The notes under the pieces are model-generated. The model saw only the letters and a list, made by a program, of their open reading frames with translations, searched no databases and had not been told where the DNA came from. From Peribacillus butanolivorans (GTDB taxonomy: Bacteria > Bacillota > Bacilli > Bacillales > DSM-1321): a stretch of DNA of 64,000 bases. Both the position numbers and the translations under genes were made by a program. Of this stretch, positions 44,414 through 53,049 are shown one piece after another. How positions within the stretch are numbered: the stretch's first letter is position 1; each line of letters starts with the position of its first letter. Where the stretch lies: positions 2,805,675 through 2,869,674 of the forward strand of contig NZ_LGYA01000001.1 in the NCBI RefSeq assembly GCF_001273755.1, written 5' to 3'.

Positions 44414-45181
44414 TTATATTTTTTGATATTCATATCCAAGCTCCTGCGAAATTTTACTGCTGCATTCCTTTAAGATACGTACATAATACTCGTGTGTTTC
44501 TTCATTTACTTTCGATGAAGGCATCGATACGCTCATAGCGGCTATTACTTTGCCTGAATAATCTTTTATTGGCACAGCCAGACAGAAAATTCCTGGTTCG
44601 TTTTCTTCATTATCCATTGAATACCCAGCAATACGTGCTTTTTCGATTTCAACTAAGAACTGTTCTTTTGACCTTATTGATCTTTCAGTTGGTCCTGTAT
44701 ATACATAGCCGTCCAAGAGCAAATCTAGTTCACTATCGGTTTTAGTTGCCACAAGTGATTTACCTACCGCACTTGTATGTATCGGGACACGGCGGCCAAT
44801 ACGGGAATACAAAACCGTAACCCCTCTGCCTTCTACTTTATCGATATATACACCTTCCTGCCCGTCTAATATGACGAGGTGGAGCGTTAAGTTTGTGGTC
44901 TCGGAAAGCCATTCAAGATGTTTTCTTGCGACATTACGCAAATCGAGATGGGTCACCACCACGCTCCCCCTCTCTAATAGTTTTAAACCTAGAGAGTATT
45001 TGCCATTTTCTTCACCTTGTGAAATATACTGATGCAACTGTAAGGTTTTTAAAAGCGAATGAACCGTGCTTTTATGCAAATTCATTCGTTTGCTTATTTC
45101 TGTGATAGTTAAATCCCTGTCACGCTCGTCAAATAAATCCAATATTTTCAATGCGCGCTCCACTGATTGGATGATAGGCAT
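44414..45181 (-). CDS. IclR-family transcriptional regulator
   Basis: A 255-residue regulator. The N-terminal winged helix (residues about 5-65) contains ITEISKRMNLHKSTVHSLLK. The C-terminal GAF-like effector domain has RIGRRVPIHTSAVGKSLVAT, GYSMDNEENEPGIFCLAVPI and AAMSVSMPSSKVNEETHEYY. IclR proteins such as KdgR often respond to keto-deoxy sugar acids, and this gene lies inside the sugar-acid cluster between the YjhG-like and KdaD-like genes. It is the best candidate for binding the repeated elements at 52893-53049. The effector is inferred. Confidence 0.88.
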   Translation of the reverse strand: MPIIQSVERALKILDLFDERDRDLTITEISKRMNLHKSTVHSLLKTLQLHQYISQGEENGKYSLGLKLLERGSVVVTHLDLRNVARKHLEWLSETTNLTLHLVILDGQEGVYIDKVEGRGVTVLYSRIGRRVPIHTSAVGKSLVATKTDSELDLLLDGYVYTGPTERSIRSKEQFLVEIEKARIAGYSMDNEENEPGIFCLAVPIKDYSGKVIAAMSVSMPSSKVNEETHEYYVRILKECSSKISQELGYEYQKI

Positions 45182-45242
45182 TGTTCCTCACTCCTTCATT
45201 TTCTGTCTCTCTTTATTTTATCGGATTTATGACGAGCGTTCC

Positions 45243-47447
45243 TTACTTTATTACTATGTTTTTTTCCAGAAGCAAAATATCCTGTTCATAATCAAGTACA
45301 GCATCTTCTACGACGGCGATTGGTACAACCCCATTTGCCGCATCTGTATGTCCATACATCCGGTTGCTGGCCGCAACCATTTTTTGACGATTTTTCATTC
45401 GTTGCTTACGTTCCGTGACCAATGATTGTCTTTCTTCCTTTATATAATCCTCAAACTCATGCACAACTTTTCCGGTAAGAAGTTGAGCGGCATCGACAAA
45501 ATCAATGCGGCCCTCGCGAAGCTGAAGGTGAACAACATCACCCGTTTGGAGGAAACCAATGCCTCCATCTTCATATGCTTCTGGTGTCATATGACCAATA
45601 GCGGCGCCGTAAGTGACACCCGAATAGCGGCCGTCGCTAATGATTGTTGCGAGTTTTTTCATAACACGGTTAGCATTAATATGTTGCATCGGTGTAAACA
45701 TTTCTGGCATACCGAAAGCAATGGGACCTTGCCCTGCGATAATGACGGCAATTTTCAAAGTACCTTGATCAGCCATCTCGTCAAATAATTCCTCGTAAGG
45801 TGCATCTTTTATTCGTGACCATTCAGGCTCATTATTGTATTTAAGTGACGCAAGAAGATGATCATGCTCGAACAGCTTTTGCTCTTTTATTTTCGAGAGC
45901 AGGCTTGAATCAAGCAGGCTTCTATTGGCATCATCCTCATTTTCGTAGTAAAGAACAAATGCTAGCTTATCATCGAACTGATTAAGCTGCGGTGTCGGCA
46001 TCCCGCTAATTTTCACAACAGCACTTTCAAAAAAGTTTCCTTTTAATACATCTACACCGCTGAATCCACGGCGTGGAGTGGATAAAATAACTTGATTATT
46101 CTTTACATTTACTGCCTGAAGGCTGCGTGTAATCGCAAGACGTTCTTTCCACGTTTTTGCGGCGACTGTTGGCGCATCCTGATCCATTGGTACACCATTT
46201 TCAATAAGTTCGTAAACAAGCGTTTCCATACCACGGCTTGTGCCACTGCAACACTGCATTGCAAGTGAATAAATGTCACGTCCTTCAGTCAAGCTGTAAT
46301 CAAATAAATCAGGAATCGGATGTAAATGGTGAATGCGGTCAAGATCCCATAAGCTGAATTTGTATCCTGCATATAGCATGGCAGCTACGATATGCATCAT
46401 TAAGTTCGTAGAACCACCCGAAGCGCTGTGAATGCGTATTGCATTTTTTATATTCGTCGCGACAATGTTGGCCACTCCGTATCGCTCGTCGTTAATCATT
46501 ACAGAAAAGCTATCAAGCACGGCGTTAATCTGGCGCTGTGATGGTGGATCTGTTAATAGCTCAACTGCTGGATGAACGAGTCCCATGCCTGCAACTAGAT
46601 GACGTGAACTATTGCCCGTTCCGTTAAAGGCACACACGCCTCCCTGACCATCACAAGTAGCTACAGCAAGCCTCATTTCAAAATATTTATGCTGTTCTTT
46701 CGTCAAGATGCCACGTTCGTATGCACGTTCGAATACACCCTGAAATGCAGTATTCAATGAACATTGCAAGATATACGCCATCGTATCACGTAAATCAACG
46801 GCTACATCAGCTACACCTTCACTTTCCGCTTTTTTCGCCAATGCTTCCAATTCTTCTATCACGTCGGCAGGAATCGAACCACCTTCTAATACGTGAGCAG
46901 GTGCGAATGTCGCGAAAAAGGGCGCTTCACCTCGGTTGCGACGCACACGGTCGACATGCGCAAGCGCGCTTACAACACCAAGAGGCTGTTTATCACACCC
47001 TTGAATAACGAATGCACCATGATAACTGTGAGCTTCAAGCTGATTGACAACCATTTGTGCAACCGCATTTCTGCTTTGCAGTGAGTAACTCATCCCTTGA
47101 TTGCTTTGTGCAGTTCCATCACACATTACCGGTGTCGAGAAGTGAAACGGCACACCGCCATTTTGCCAGATGCGGATTGCTGCCCGTGCGGACGTTTGGT
47201 AATCCATAATGTGCGCCGGGTGATCGGACGAACCGCCGATAATCGCAATACGCGGCGCATTTCTTTCAAGCCGCATATAAATTTCTTCCAGCGTCCAGTC
47301 CGGCTTGCCACCTTCATAGGTAGAACCAAGTGTCAATTTGGAGCGGTCTAGCAGACCCGCGACCGTAATCGGTTCATTTGCTTTTCCCTGTACGTTATCT
47401 CGGTAAGGGTTAACTTCGTTATCAATGAGGGGATATAGGTGAGTCAT
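45243..47447 (-). CDS. Sugar-acid dehydratase of the IlvD/Edd superfamily, YjhG/YagF type (xylonate dehydratase-like)
   Basis: A 734-residue enzyme, longer than ordinary IlvD proteins, matching the YjhG/YagF group of D-xylonate dehydratases. Cys residues expected to hold the iron-sulfur cluster lie in HGAFVIQGCDKQPLG, VATCDGQGGVCAFNGTGNS and QCCSGTSRGMET. The C-terminal part has ISDGRYSGVTYGAAIGHMTP and the GDVVHLQLREGRIDFVD swivelling domain. It converts an aldonate, most likely a pentonate such as D-xylonate, to the 2-keto-3-deoxy acid. It follows larA by about 60 bases, so epimerisation and dehydration may be consecutive steps. Confidence 0.87.
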   Translation of the reverse strand: MTHLYPLIDNEVNPYRDNVQGKANEPITVAGLLDRSKLTLGSTYEGGKPDWTLEEIYMRLERNAPRIAIIGGSSDHPAHIMDYQTSARAAIRIWQNGGVPFHFSTPVMCDGTAQSNQGMSYSLQSRNAVAQMVVNQLEAHSYHGAFVIQGCDKQPLGVVSALAHVDRVRRNRGEAPFFATFAPAHVLEGGSIPADVIEELEALAKKAESEGVADVAVDLRDTMAYILQCSLNTAFQGVFERAYERGILTKEQHKYFEMRLAVATCDGQGGVCAFNGTGNSSRHLVAGMGLVHPAVELLTDPPSQRQINAVLDSFSVMINDERYGVANIVATNIKNAIRIHSASGGSTNLMMHIVAAMLYAGYKFSLWDLDRIHHLHPIPDLFDYSLTEGRDIYSLAMQCCSGTSRGMETLVYELIENGVPMDQDAPTVAAKTWKERLAITRSLQAVNVKNNQVILSTPRRGFSGVDVLKGNFFESAVVKISGMPTPQLNQFDDKLAFVLYYENEDDANRSLLDSSLLSKIKEQKLFEHDHLLASLKYNNEPEWSRIKDAPYEELFDEMADQGTLKIAVIIAGQGPIAFGMPEMFTPMQHINANRVMKKLATIISDGRYSGVTYGAAIGHMTPEAYEDGGIGFLQTGDVVHLQLREGRIDFVDAAQLLTGKVVHEFEDYIKEERQSLVTERKQRMKNRQKMVAASNRMYGHTDAANGVVPIAVVEDAVLDYEQDILLLEKNIVIK

Positions 47448-47508
47448 TTAAAGCACTCCTTTTCACTATTTTCAAATGAAATCTATTAAAAGAAATAAAG
47501 AAGGGTAT

Positions 47509-48762
47509 CTAATAGTCTAAAACCAAGTCTTCTAATTCTGACAAGATTTCTAACTTGCTATTTCTTTCAGCCTCTTCCATCATGCTTTCAGAAATCCAAA
47601 TTTCACCGATTTCAAGTGTATTTTTTATTCTTACGACTCTTACTTGATTTAAATCGAAGGCATTGCACGTTTTGATTGCAGCTTTTACAGCCAATTCCTG
47701 AGTATCTAAAAACATAGGGAGCTTTACAACATCTGTCACGGTGCTGGTGAGTGCATTGGCATACCCTTTTTCCCATTCGATTTCATTCATGACCGCTTTC
47801 GTCGTCATATCAGCCATACCGATGCCGTTTGCATTCCCATGAGTTTTCTCGGTAAGTCCAAGGACAACGGTCCGTTTAACTTCTGGACCGCCAGAAGCAT
47901 AAGGAGTGGCGAAGTTGCCCGTTATGTTTGGATCCATTCCATCCCCGGAAATGTCTTTTCCTAGTTCATTTACAATAAGTACATCCATCTTATCGAAATG
48001 AATCTTTGGCATTAACGATTTCGCTTCTATCAACAGTCCAGTCTCAACCTTTTCTAAATCCTCCGCCGGTACAGCTACGATTTTCGCAGGTTTATCGTAG
48101 GCATTTTCAATAGTCGCAATGCCGAATATAATCGGAGCTTTCGATAAGGAAATTTTCGCCATCTCAGGTACATGCTCAGCCATATACTTAAAACTATATG
48201 CATGAGCTGCTTCGGCTCCTTTTTGTTTACCTAAACCAATTGTGATCATTTTCATTAAACCACTTTCAACCGGCCCACGAAATGCAGTGTGTGGTTTTAT
48301 CCGATTAATGACTATAATTTTGTCCGCTTCATAGGCAAATTTATCGATATATACAGGGAGCCCATTAGGCAACTCATCCAGTTTCACCACTTCCATTGAA
48401 GACCTTATTGGCGCTCCAACCACTTCTTCTGTCACACCCAGCTGATGCAACACGTCAATTTGCCCTTCCGCTGTTGCTCCGCCATGACTCCCCATTGCAG
48501 GTACAATAAATGGATTGCCTCCTGCATTCTTAACTGCAGCTGCTGTTTCTCTTACCAGTATAGGGAGATCTGCTAGCCCCCTGCTTCCTACAGCAATAGC
48601 CACATTGTCATTTTCAATTATTCTTGATAAAACCCCAGCTTCTTTTATCGCCTTTTGCACCTCACCCGCTACATCAGCGAGTTGAGGTGCATGAAATACC
48701 TGCCGCACTTTGACCATTTTCGGTAATTGAATTTCTCGTAAAAGCTCAGAGATAATATTCAT
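47509..48762 (-). CDS. larA: LarA-family nickel-pincer racemase/epimerase
   Basis: A 417-residue homologue of lactate racemase, from the ATG at 48762 (seven bases after GGAGG). The family keeps a nickel-pincer nucleotide covalently bound to a Lys. Aligned by motif, His93 (MGSHGGAT), His158 (NRIKPHTAFRG), Lys171 (SGLMKMITIG) and His187 (GAEAAHAYSF) correspond to L. plantarum His108, His174, Lys184 and His200, with nearly the same spacing. The active-site set is therefore complete. It lies between a TRAP transporter and a YjhG-type dehydratase, and larE, larB, larC1 and larC2 follow in the same cluster. Lactate is unlikely as the substrate; a sugar acid epimerised at C2 is inferred. No lactate permease or larD was seen. 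Confidence 0.9.
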   Translation of the reverse strand: MNIISELLREIQLPKMVKVRQVFHAPQLADVAGEVQKAIKEAGVLSRIIENDNVAIAVGSRGLADLPILVRETAAAVKNAGGNPFIVPAMGSHGGATAEGQIDVLHQLGVTEEVVGAPIRSSMEVVKLDELPNGLPVYIDKFAYEADKIIVINRIKPHTAFRGPVESGLMKMITIGLGKQKGAEAAHAYSFKYMAEHVPEMAKISLSKAPIIFGIATIENAYDKPAKIVAVPAEDLEKVETGLLIEAKSLMPKIHFDKMDVLIVNELGKDISGDGMDPNITGNFATPYASGGPEVKRTVVLGLTEKTHGNANGIGMADMTTKAVMNEIEWEKGYANALTSTVTDVVKLPMFLDTQELAVKAAIKTCNAFDLNQVRVVRIKNTLEIGEIWISESMMEEAERNSKLEILSELEDLVLDY

Positions 48763-48789
48763 TATCATTCCTCCATACTGCAGTGCTGT

Positions 48790-49830
48790 TTAATTACCGC
48801 GCACTTTTTCAACTTCGGTCATCATTTCTTCAACAAGATCCGGGCCGAACTTTTGGGCAAACTTGTCCGTCACTGGTTGAATAACTTCCTTCATTTTTGC
48901 CATTTCTTCCGGCTTTACTTCGTTGATTTTCATTCCTTCTTCTTTTAGATATTTAAGTGCTTTCTCATTTTCCTTTCGATTAAGTGCCCGTTGGTACTCT
49001 CCAGCTTCTTGTGCAGCCTCACTCATGATTTTTTGTTCTTCTTCCGATAAGTCATCCCAGAACTTTTTGCTGACAAGGAATACAAATGGTGTATAAACAT
49101 GCTTTGTAAGGCTTAAGTAGTCTTGTACTTCATTATATTTTTGCGTTTGAATTGTCGCGAGAGGATTCTCTTGACCATCAACAGTGCCTGTTTCTAATGC
49201 GGTGAATACTTCAGAGAAAGCCATGGGAGATGGATTAGCCCCTAACTTTGAAAATGCATCTAAGTGCACTTCATTTTGCATGGTACGTATCTTAAGGCCC
49301 TTGAAATCATCAGCTGTTACAACTGGGTGTTTGCTGTTTGTTAAGTTTCGGAAGCCGTTTTCCCAGTACCCCAGACCTACTAAATCATGTTCCGGTAATT
49401 TATCCAAAAGCTTTTTACCTATTGCACCATCAAGTACTGAATAGGCTTCTTCTTCATTATTAAAGACAAATGGAAAGTCATAGATTCCAAATTCCTTTAT
49501 CATCCCCACAAGTGGAGAAGTTGAAGGAACTGTTACTTCCTGTAAGCCTCCTTGAAGAGCTTCTGTCATTTTTTGATCATCTCCAAGGGTGGCATCAAAG
49601 AAGTTTTGGACTTTCATTTTCCCTCCACTTTTTTCTTCAAGCAGTTCTTTAAATTTGACCATCCCCTGCCCTTGTGGGTGCATTTTACTATTTCCGATAC
49701 CTGCTTTGATTGTTCTTTCCTGGATACCGTCTGTTGTAGCGCTTTCATTTTGTGCACTTCCACAAGCACTTAATAGTAATATTCCCGGCAAAATCACACC
49801 AGCTGCCAATCGCTTAAGCCAATTATTCAT
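48790..49830 (-). CDS. dctP: TRAP transporter solute-binding lipoprotein, DctP family (second copy)
   Basis: A protein of about 346 residues from the ATG at 49830, seven bases after AGGAGG. A signal peptide ends in the lipobox LLLSACGS, so it is anchored outside the membrane. The DctP fold shows KAGIGNSKMHPQGQGMVKFK, GMIKEFGIYDFPFVFNNEEE, LKIRTMQNEVHLDAFSKLGA, MAFSEVFTALETGTVDGQEN and FVFLVSKKFWDDL. The Arg in KIRTM is the residue that binds the substrate carboxylate. It lies after dctM, giving the locus two binding proteins, so a range of sugar acids may be taken up. Confidence 0.92.
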   Translation of the reverse strand: MNNWLKRLAAGVILPGILLLSACGSAQNESATTDGIQERTIKAGIGNSKMHPQGQGMVKFKELLEEKSGGKMKVQNFFDATLGDDQKMTEALQGGLQEVTVPSTSPLVGMIKEFGIYDFPFVFNNEEEAYSVLDGAIGKKLLDKLPEHDLVGLGYWENGFRNLTNSKHPVVTADDFKGLKIRTMQNEVHLDAFSKLGANPSPMAFSEVFTALETGTVDGQENPLATIQTQKYNEVQDYLSLTKHVYTPFVFLVSKKFWDDLSEEEQKIMSEAAQEAGEYQRALNRKENEKALKYLKEEGMKINEVKPEEMAKMKEVIQPVTDKFAQKFGPDLVEEMMTEVEKVRGN

Positions 49831-49891
49831 CATATTTCCTCCTATAATGTTATAACTCTGAGCATACAAATCCACTTACTGGTTCATTCCA

Positions 49892-51169
49892 TTAGGATGT
49901 AAACCATCCTAGAGGGACTAATACTAAGGAAGGGAACAAGATTAACAAAATCAAAACAATTACTTCAACAAGCAAGAAAGGCCATATCCCTTTCATGATG
50001 TCTTCCATACTGATTTTACTTATCCCACACATGACATTTAAAACGGTTCCAACCGGTGGTGTAAGCAAACCAATGGCATTATTCAGGATAAACAGGACAC
50101 CAAAGTATACTGGGTCAATTCCTGCTGCTTCAACTAGCGGCATCAAAACAGGTGTGAGAATTAGGATCGTCGGCGTCATATCCATCGCTGTTCCAACTAC
50201 AATAACTAGCAAGTTAATCATTATTAATAGAAGGAGCGGATGATCCAAAAATGGTTCCAGCAAGCCAATTACCTGACCAGGTAAATCAGCTACAGTAATC
50301 AGCCAAGATGACACGAGTGCTGCTGCGACCAGAAACATGACCACACTTGTCATTTTTCCGGCATGAACAAAGACATCGTACAAATCTGTCACTTTCATTT
50401 CACGATAGATTACTAGACCGACAAATATTGCGTACACTGCAGCCACGACTGCAGCTTCAGTCGGTGTAAATAATCCGAATTTCAATCCCCCAATGATAAT
50501 GACGGGTAGGAATAGAGCCCATATCCCTTGACGAAGTGAAATAAGTATTTCTTTAATTGAGGCACGAGGTTTAACGGCTACATTATCTTTGCGTGCTATA
50601 ATGGCCCAGGTAATAGTAAGTCCGATCGCAAGTAAAACCCCTGGAACGATCCCTGCCATAAATAGCTTTGTAATGGACACACCACTGGCTACACCGAAAA
50701 TAATAAAACCAATACTCGGTGGGATGATTGGGGCAATAATTCCACCAGATGCTATCAACCCGCTTGAACGGCTCACATTATAGCCAGCTTTTGTCATCAT
50801 TGGTATTAAGATAGCCCCAAGAGCTGCTGTATCAGCAACGGCTGAACCTGATAAACTTGCAAATAATACACTCGCAATTATTGCAACATAACCAAGTCCT
50901 CCTTTGATATGCCCAACCATAGACATTGCCATCTCAACGATACGCCGTGACAATCCACCCCGATTCATTGCCTCCCCCGCCAACATAAAGAACGGAATCG
51001 CCATGAGTGGGAAATTATCAGCACCGCTGATTAAGTTTTGCGCGATGATTTGACTGTCAAAAATACCAAGAGCGTACATTAACACTACGCTACTTACAAG
51101 TAAGGCAAAAGCAATAGGCATTCCTAAAGACATTGCTCCTAGTAAAGATCCGACAAATACACCTATCAT
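49892..51169 (-). CDS. dctM: TRAP transporter large permease
   Basis: A 425-residue membrane protein with eleven to twelve helices. Conserved DctM stretches: GADNFPLMAIPFFMLAGEAM near the N-terminus, LGAILIPMMTKAGYNVSRSS, ASGGIIAPIIPPSIGFIIFG and GLLTPPVGTVLNVMCGISK near the C-terminus. It carries out sodium-coupled import of the ligand delivered by DctP. Its start overlaps the dctQ stop by four bases. Confidence 0.95.
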   Translation of the reverse strand: MIGVFVGSLLGAMSLGMPIAFALLVSSVVLMYALGIFDSQIIAQNLISGADNFPLMAIPFFMLAGEAMNRGGLSRRIVEMAMSMVGHIKGGLGYVAIIASVLFASLSGSAVADTAALGAILIPMMTKAGYNVSRSSGLIASGGIIAPIIPPSIGFIIFGVASGVSITKLFMAGIVPGVLLAIGLTITWAIIARKDNVAVKPRASIKEILISLRQGIWALFLPVIIIGGLKFGLFTPTEAAVVAAVYAIFVGLVIYREMKVTDLYDVFVHAGKMTSVVMFLVAAALVSSWLITVADLPGQVIGLLEPFLDHPLLLLIMINLLVIVVGTAMDMTPTILILTPVLMPLVEAAGIDPVYFGVLFILNNAIGLLTPPVGTVLNVMCGISKISMEDIMKGIWPFLLVEVIVLILLILFPSLVLVPLGWFTS

Positions 51170-51741
51170 CCTTGTTTCTCCTCCTTCCCTTCTATAATTC
51201 CTTCTGTTATAAATTCATCACCATGGAGAGAGATTAGCTCTTCAGACTCACTAATACTGACTAATTCTTCGTCCTTAATCTTATTGAAAAAGATCCTATA
51301 TAAATTGTTAATGATCAATAAACCCATGGAAATACTAACAAGGATACCTGTCCCATATACAAATGCTAATGGCATACCAGTAGCAGGCGCTGTACTATCA
51401 ATGTTAATCAAAGTCATTTTCCAGCTACCATCCAGGACAAGGAGAAGGACAAACAATATCATCAAATCACTAATAACGAGCACCACTTTTTTCATCTTGT
51501 TTGGAAGCCTTTTAATGACCATGTCAACACCCAAGTGTTCTTTGTTTTTATAAGCACCAATGGCACCGAGGAACGTCAGCCAGATAAAAAGGTACCTTGA
51601 CATTTCTTCTGACCAAGTGATACCTGAGTTAAAGAAATATCGAAGAACTACATTACCAAAGACGAGAACAACCATGATCACTAATGCAGCAGCCATAACA
51701 ATGTTCAAAGTATTTTCTAATAGTCTGGATATTTTACTCAT
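51166..51741 (-). CDS. dctQ: TRAP transporter small permease
   Basis: A 191-residue protein with four membrane helices. It has the DctQ signature FNSGITWSEEMSRYLFIWLTFLG in the second helix region, then YKNKEHLGVDM, and a longer than usual acidic C-terminal tail. It pairs with DctM, whose gene overlaps it. The upstream dctP gene ends 31 bases earlier. Confidence 0.92.
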   Translation of the reverse strand: MSKISRLLENTLNIVMAAALVIMVVLVFGNVVLRYFFNSGITWSEEMSRYLFIWLTFLGAIGAYKNKEHLGVDMVIKRLPNKMKKVVLVISDLMILFVLLLVLDGSWKMTLINIDSTAPATGMPLAFVYGTGILVSISMGLLIINNLYRIFFNKIKDEELVSISESEELISLHGDEFITEGIIEGKEEKQG

Positions 51742-51772
51742 CTTTATATCTCCCCCTTCCTATGACCTTGCT

Positions 51773-52798
51773 TTATTCTGCTTTAATTTTTCCAACTAGC
51801 TCTTTTGCCCAAGCATTTTCTGCAAAGACTTCATCATATACAGGTTGAGACGCCTTTACCATTTCTTGGGTAAATCTTTCGTCAGGCGTAGTAAATTTGA
51901 TTCCATTATCCTGGAGGAATTTTTTATCATCTTCATAGCTTTGTTCCAGTAATTCAAACTCATATGCTGCTGCTTCTTTTGCTGCTGTTTCAATAATCTT
52001 TTGTTGTTCCTTAGTCAAGCCGTTAAAGAATTTGCTATTAATAATGTAAATATTAGGGCTAAACATATGCTTTGATTCTAGTACATCACTTTGAACTTCA
52101 TTCCATCCTGAGGATCTAAGCGTGGCGATAGGGTTATCTTGAGCATCTACTACCTTTTGTTCAAGAGCAGTAAACACTTCAGAAATAGGCAGTGGACTAA
52201 CGTTTGCTCCGAGCGATTCACCTAATTTTATGTAGTTTGGTATGTTAGGCATTCTAAGTCGAAGGCCATCAAAGTCATCCATACTTTCTATCGTACGATT
52301 GCTCGAAAACATTCTAAATCCATTTGCACTCCAAGCCAGTGGCGTTACTCCATGTTTTGGATTTAGGTCTTCGGTCAATTCTTCACCAATCGGACCATTC
52401 AGTACCGATTTTACATGTTCGAAATCTCTAAATAGGAATGGCCATTCAGGAACCCCCATTTTAGGAATGTCAGCCTGCATTATTAGACCTGGGATACCCA
52501 TTTCGATTGTTCCGTTTCTGACACCATCATAAAATTCTTTTTCCGCTCCTAATGTACTGTTAGCATAAATTTGGACCTCTAATTCTCCATTGCTTTCCTT
52601 TTCAACCTGTGTTTTGAATTTTTCTTTTAATGCAATATTTTGAGGATGATCTTCAGCAAAATAATGTGCAACTTTAATGGTTTTCTTTTCAATCCCAGAT
52701 CCGCTAGTCTTTTCTCCCTCACTTCCACATCCTGAAAGAAGTAATACCCCAGCAAGAGTTACGCTTGTGGCAAATCCATAAAACTTTCTTTTTTTCAT
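51773..52798 (-). CDS. dctP: TRAP transporter solute-binding lipoprotein, DctP family (first copy)
   Basis: A 341-residue lipoprotein: positively charged MKKRKFYGF, hydrophobic stretch and lipobox LLLSGCGS. Core motifs: IKVAHYFAEDHPQNIALKEK, MGVPEWPFLFRDFEHVKSVL, GLRLRMPNIPNYIKLGESLG with the carboxylate-binding Arg, LPISEVFTALEQKVVDAQDN and IYIINSKFFNGL. It is the first gene of the large sugar-acid operon, behind a cre box and two operator-like repeats. It differs clearly from the second dctP, so the two may bind different acids. Confidence 0.93.
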   Translation of the reverse strand: MKKRKFYGFATSVTLAGVLLLSGCGSEGEKTSGSGIEKKTIKVAHYFAEDHPQNIALKEKFKTQVEKESNGELEVQIYANSTLGAEKEFYDGVRNGTIEMGIPGLIMQADIPKMGVPEWPFLFRDFEHVKSVLNGPIGEELTEDLNPKHGVTPLAWSANGFRMFSSNRTIESMDDFDGLRLRMPNIPNYIKLGESLGANVSPLPISEVFTALEQKVVDAQDNPIATLRSSGWNEVQSDVLESKHMFSPNIYIINSKFFNGLTKEQQKIIETAAKEAAAYEFELLEQSYEDDKKFLQDNGIKFTTPDERFTQEMVKASQPVYDEVFAENAWAKELVGKIKAE

Positions 52799-52820
52799 TT
52801 AAAACACCCCCTAAAGTTTT

Positions 52821-52834
52821 TGTAAGCGTTATCA
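52821..52834. promoter_or_regulatory. Perfect CcpA cre box
   Basis: TGTAAGCGTTATCA matches the consensus TGWAANCGNTNWCA at every position. It lies 23 bases before the first dctP start codon, between promoter and gene, which suits roadblock-type catabolite repression of the whole sugar-acid operon. Confidence 0.8.
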
Positions 52835-52892
52835 TTATAGACTGATATTAAGAACTTCCCATTACTATTTCTTGTTAGTATCGCAGAATTTT

Positions 52893-53049
52893 GTTTTATA
52901 ATATAAAACTCCGTTTTGTTTTAACCGGAGCAAGGAAGACATTTTACCAATAAATACCTGTTTATCCCATTATTATTTCTGCAATTTTTAGACCTAAGTT
53001 TTTCTTCAGTAATAAATGTGTTCTATAATGTAAAACTCAGTTTTCAAAA
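52893..53049. promoter_or_regulatory. Two related 30-base elements, probable IclR-type operators
   Basis: Elements at 52893-52922 and 53020-53049 share the pattern GTTYTATAATRTAAAACTC, then AGTTTT or CGTTTT and a T/A-rich end. The core TTTTATAATATAAAA of the first is a perfect palindrome of the kind bound by IclR dimers. They are 127 bases apart and lie just upstream of the TRAP/larA operon. The IclR protein encoded in that operon is the natural candidate. Confidence 0.6.

Noticed and set aside
47509..48762. Plain annotation as lactate racemase
   Set aside because: Family and cofactor residues fit LarA, but the neighbours are aldonate enzymes and a TRAP importer with no lactate permease, so lactate as substrate is not supported.
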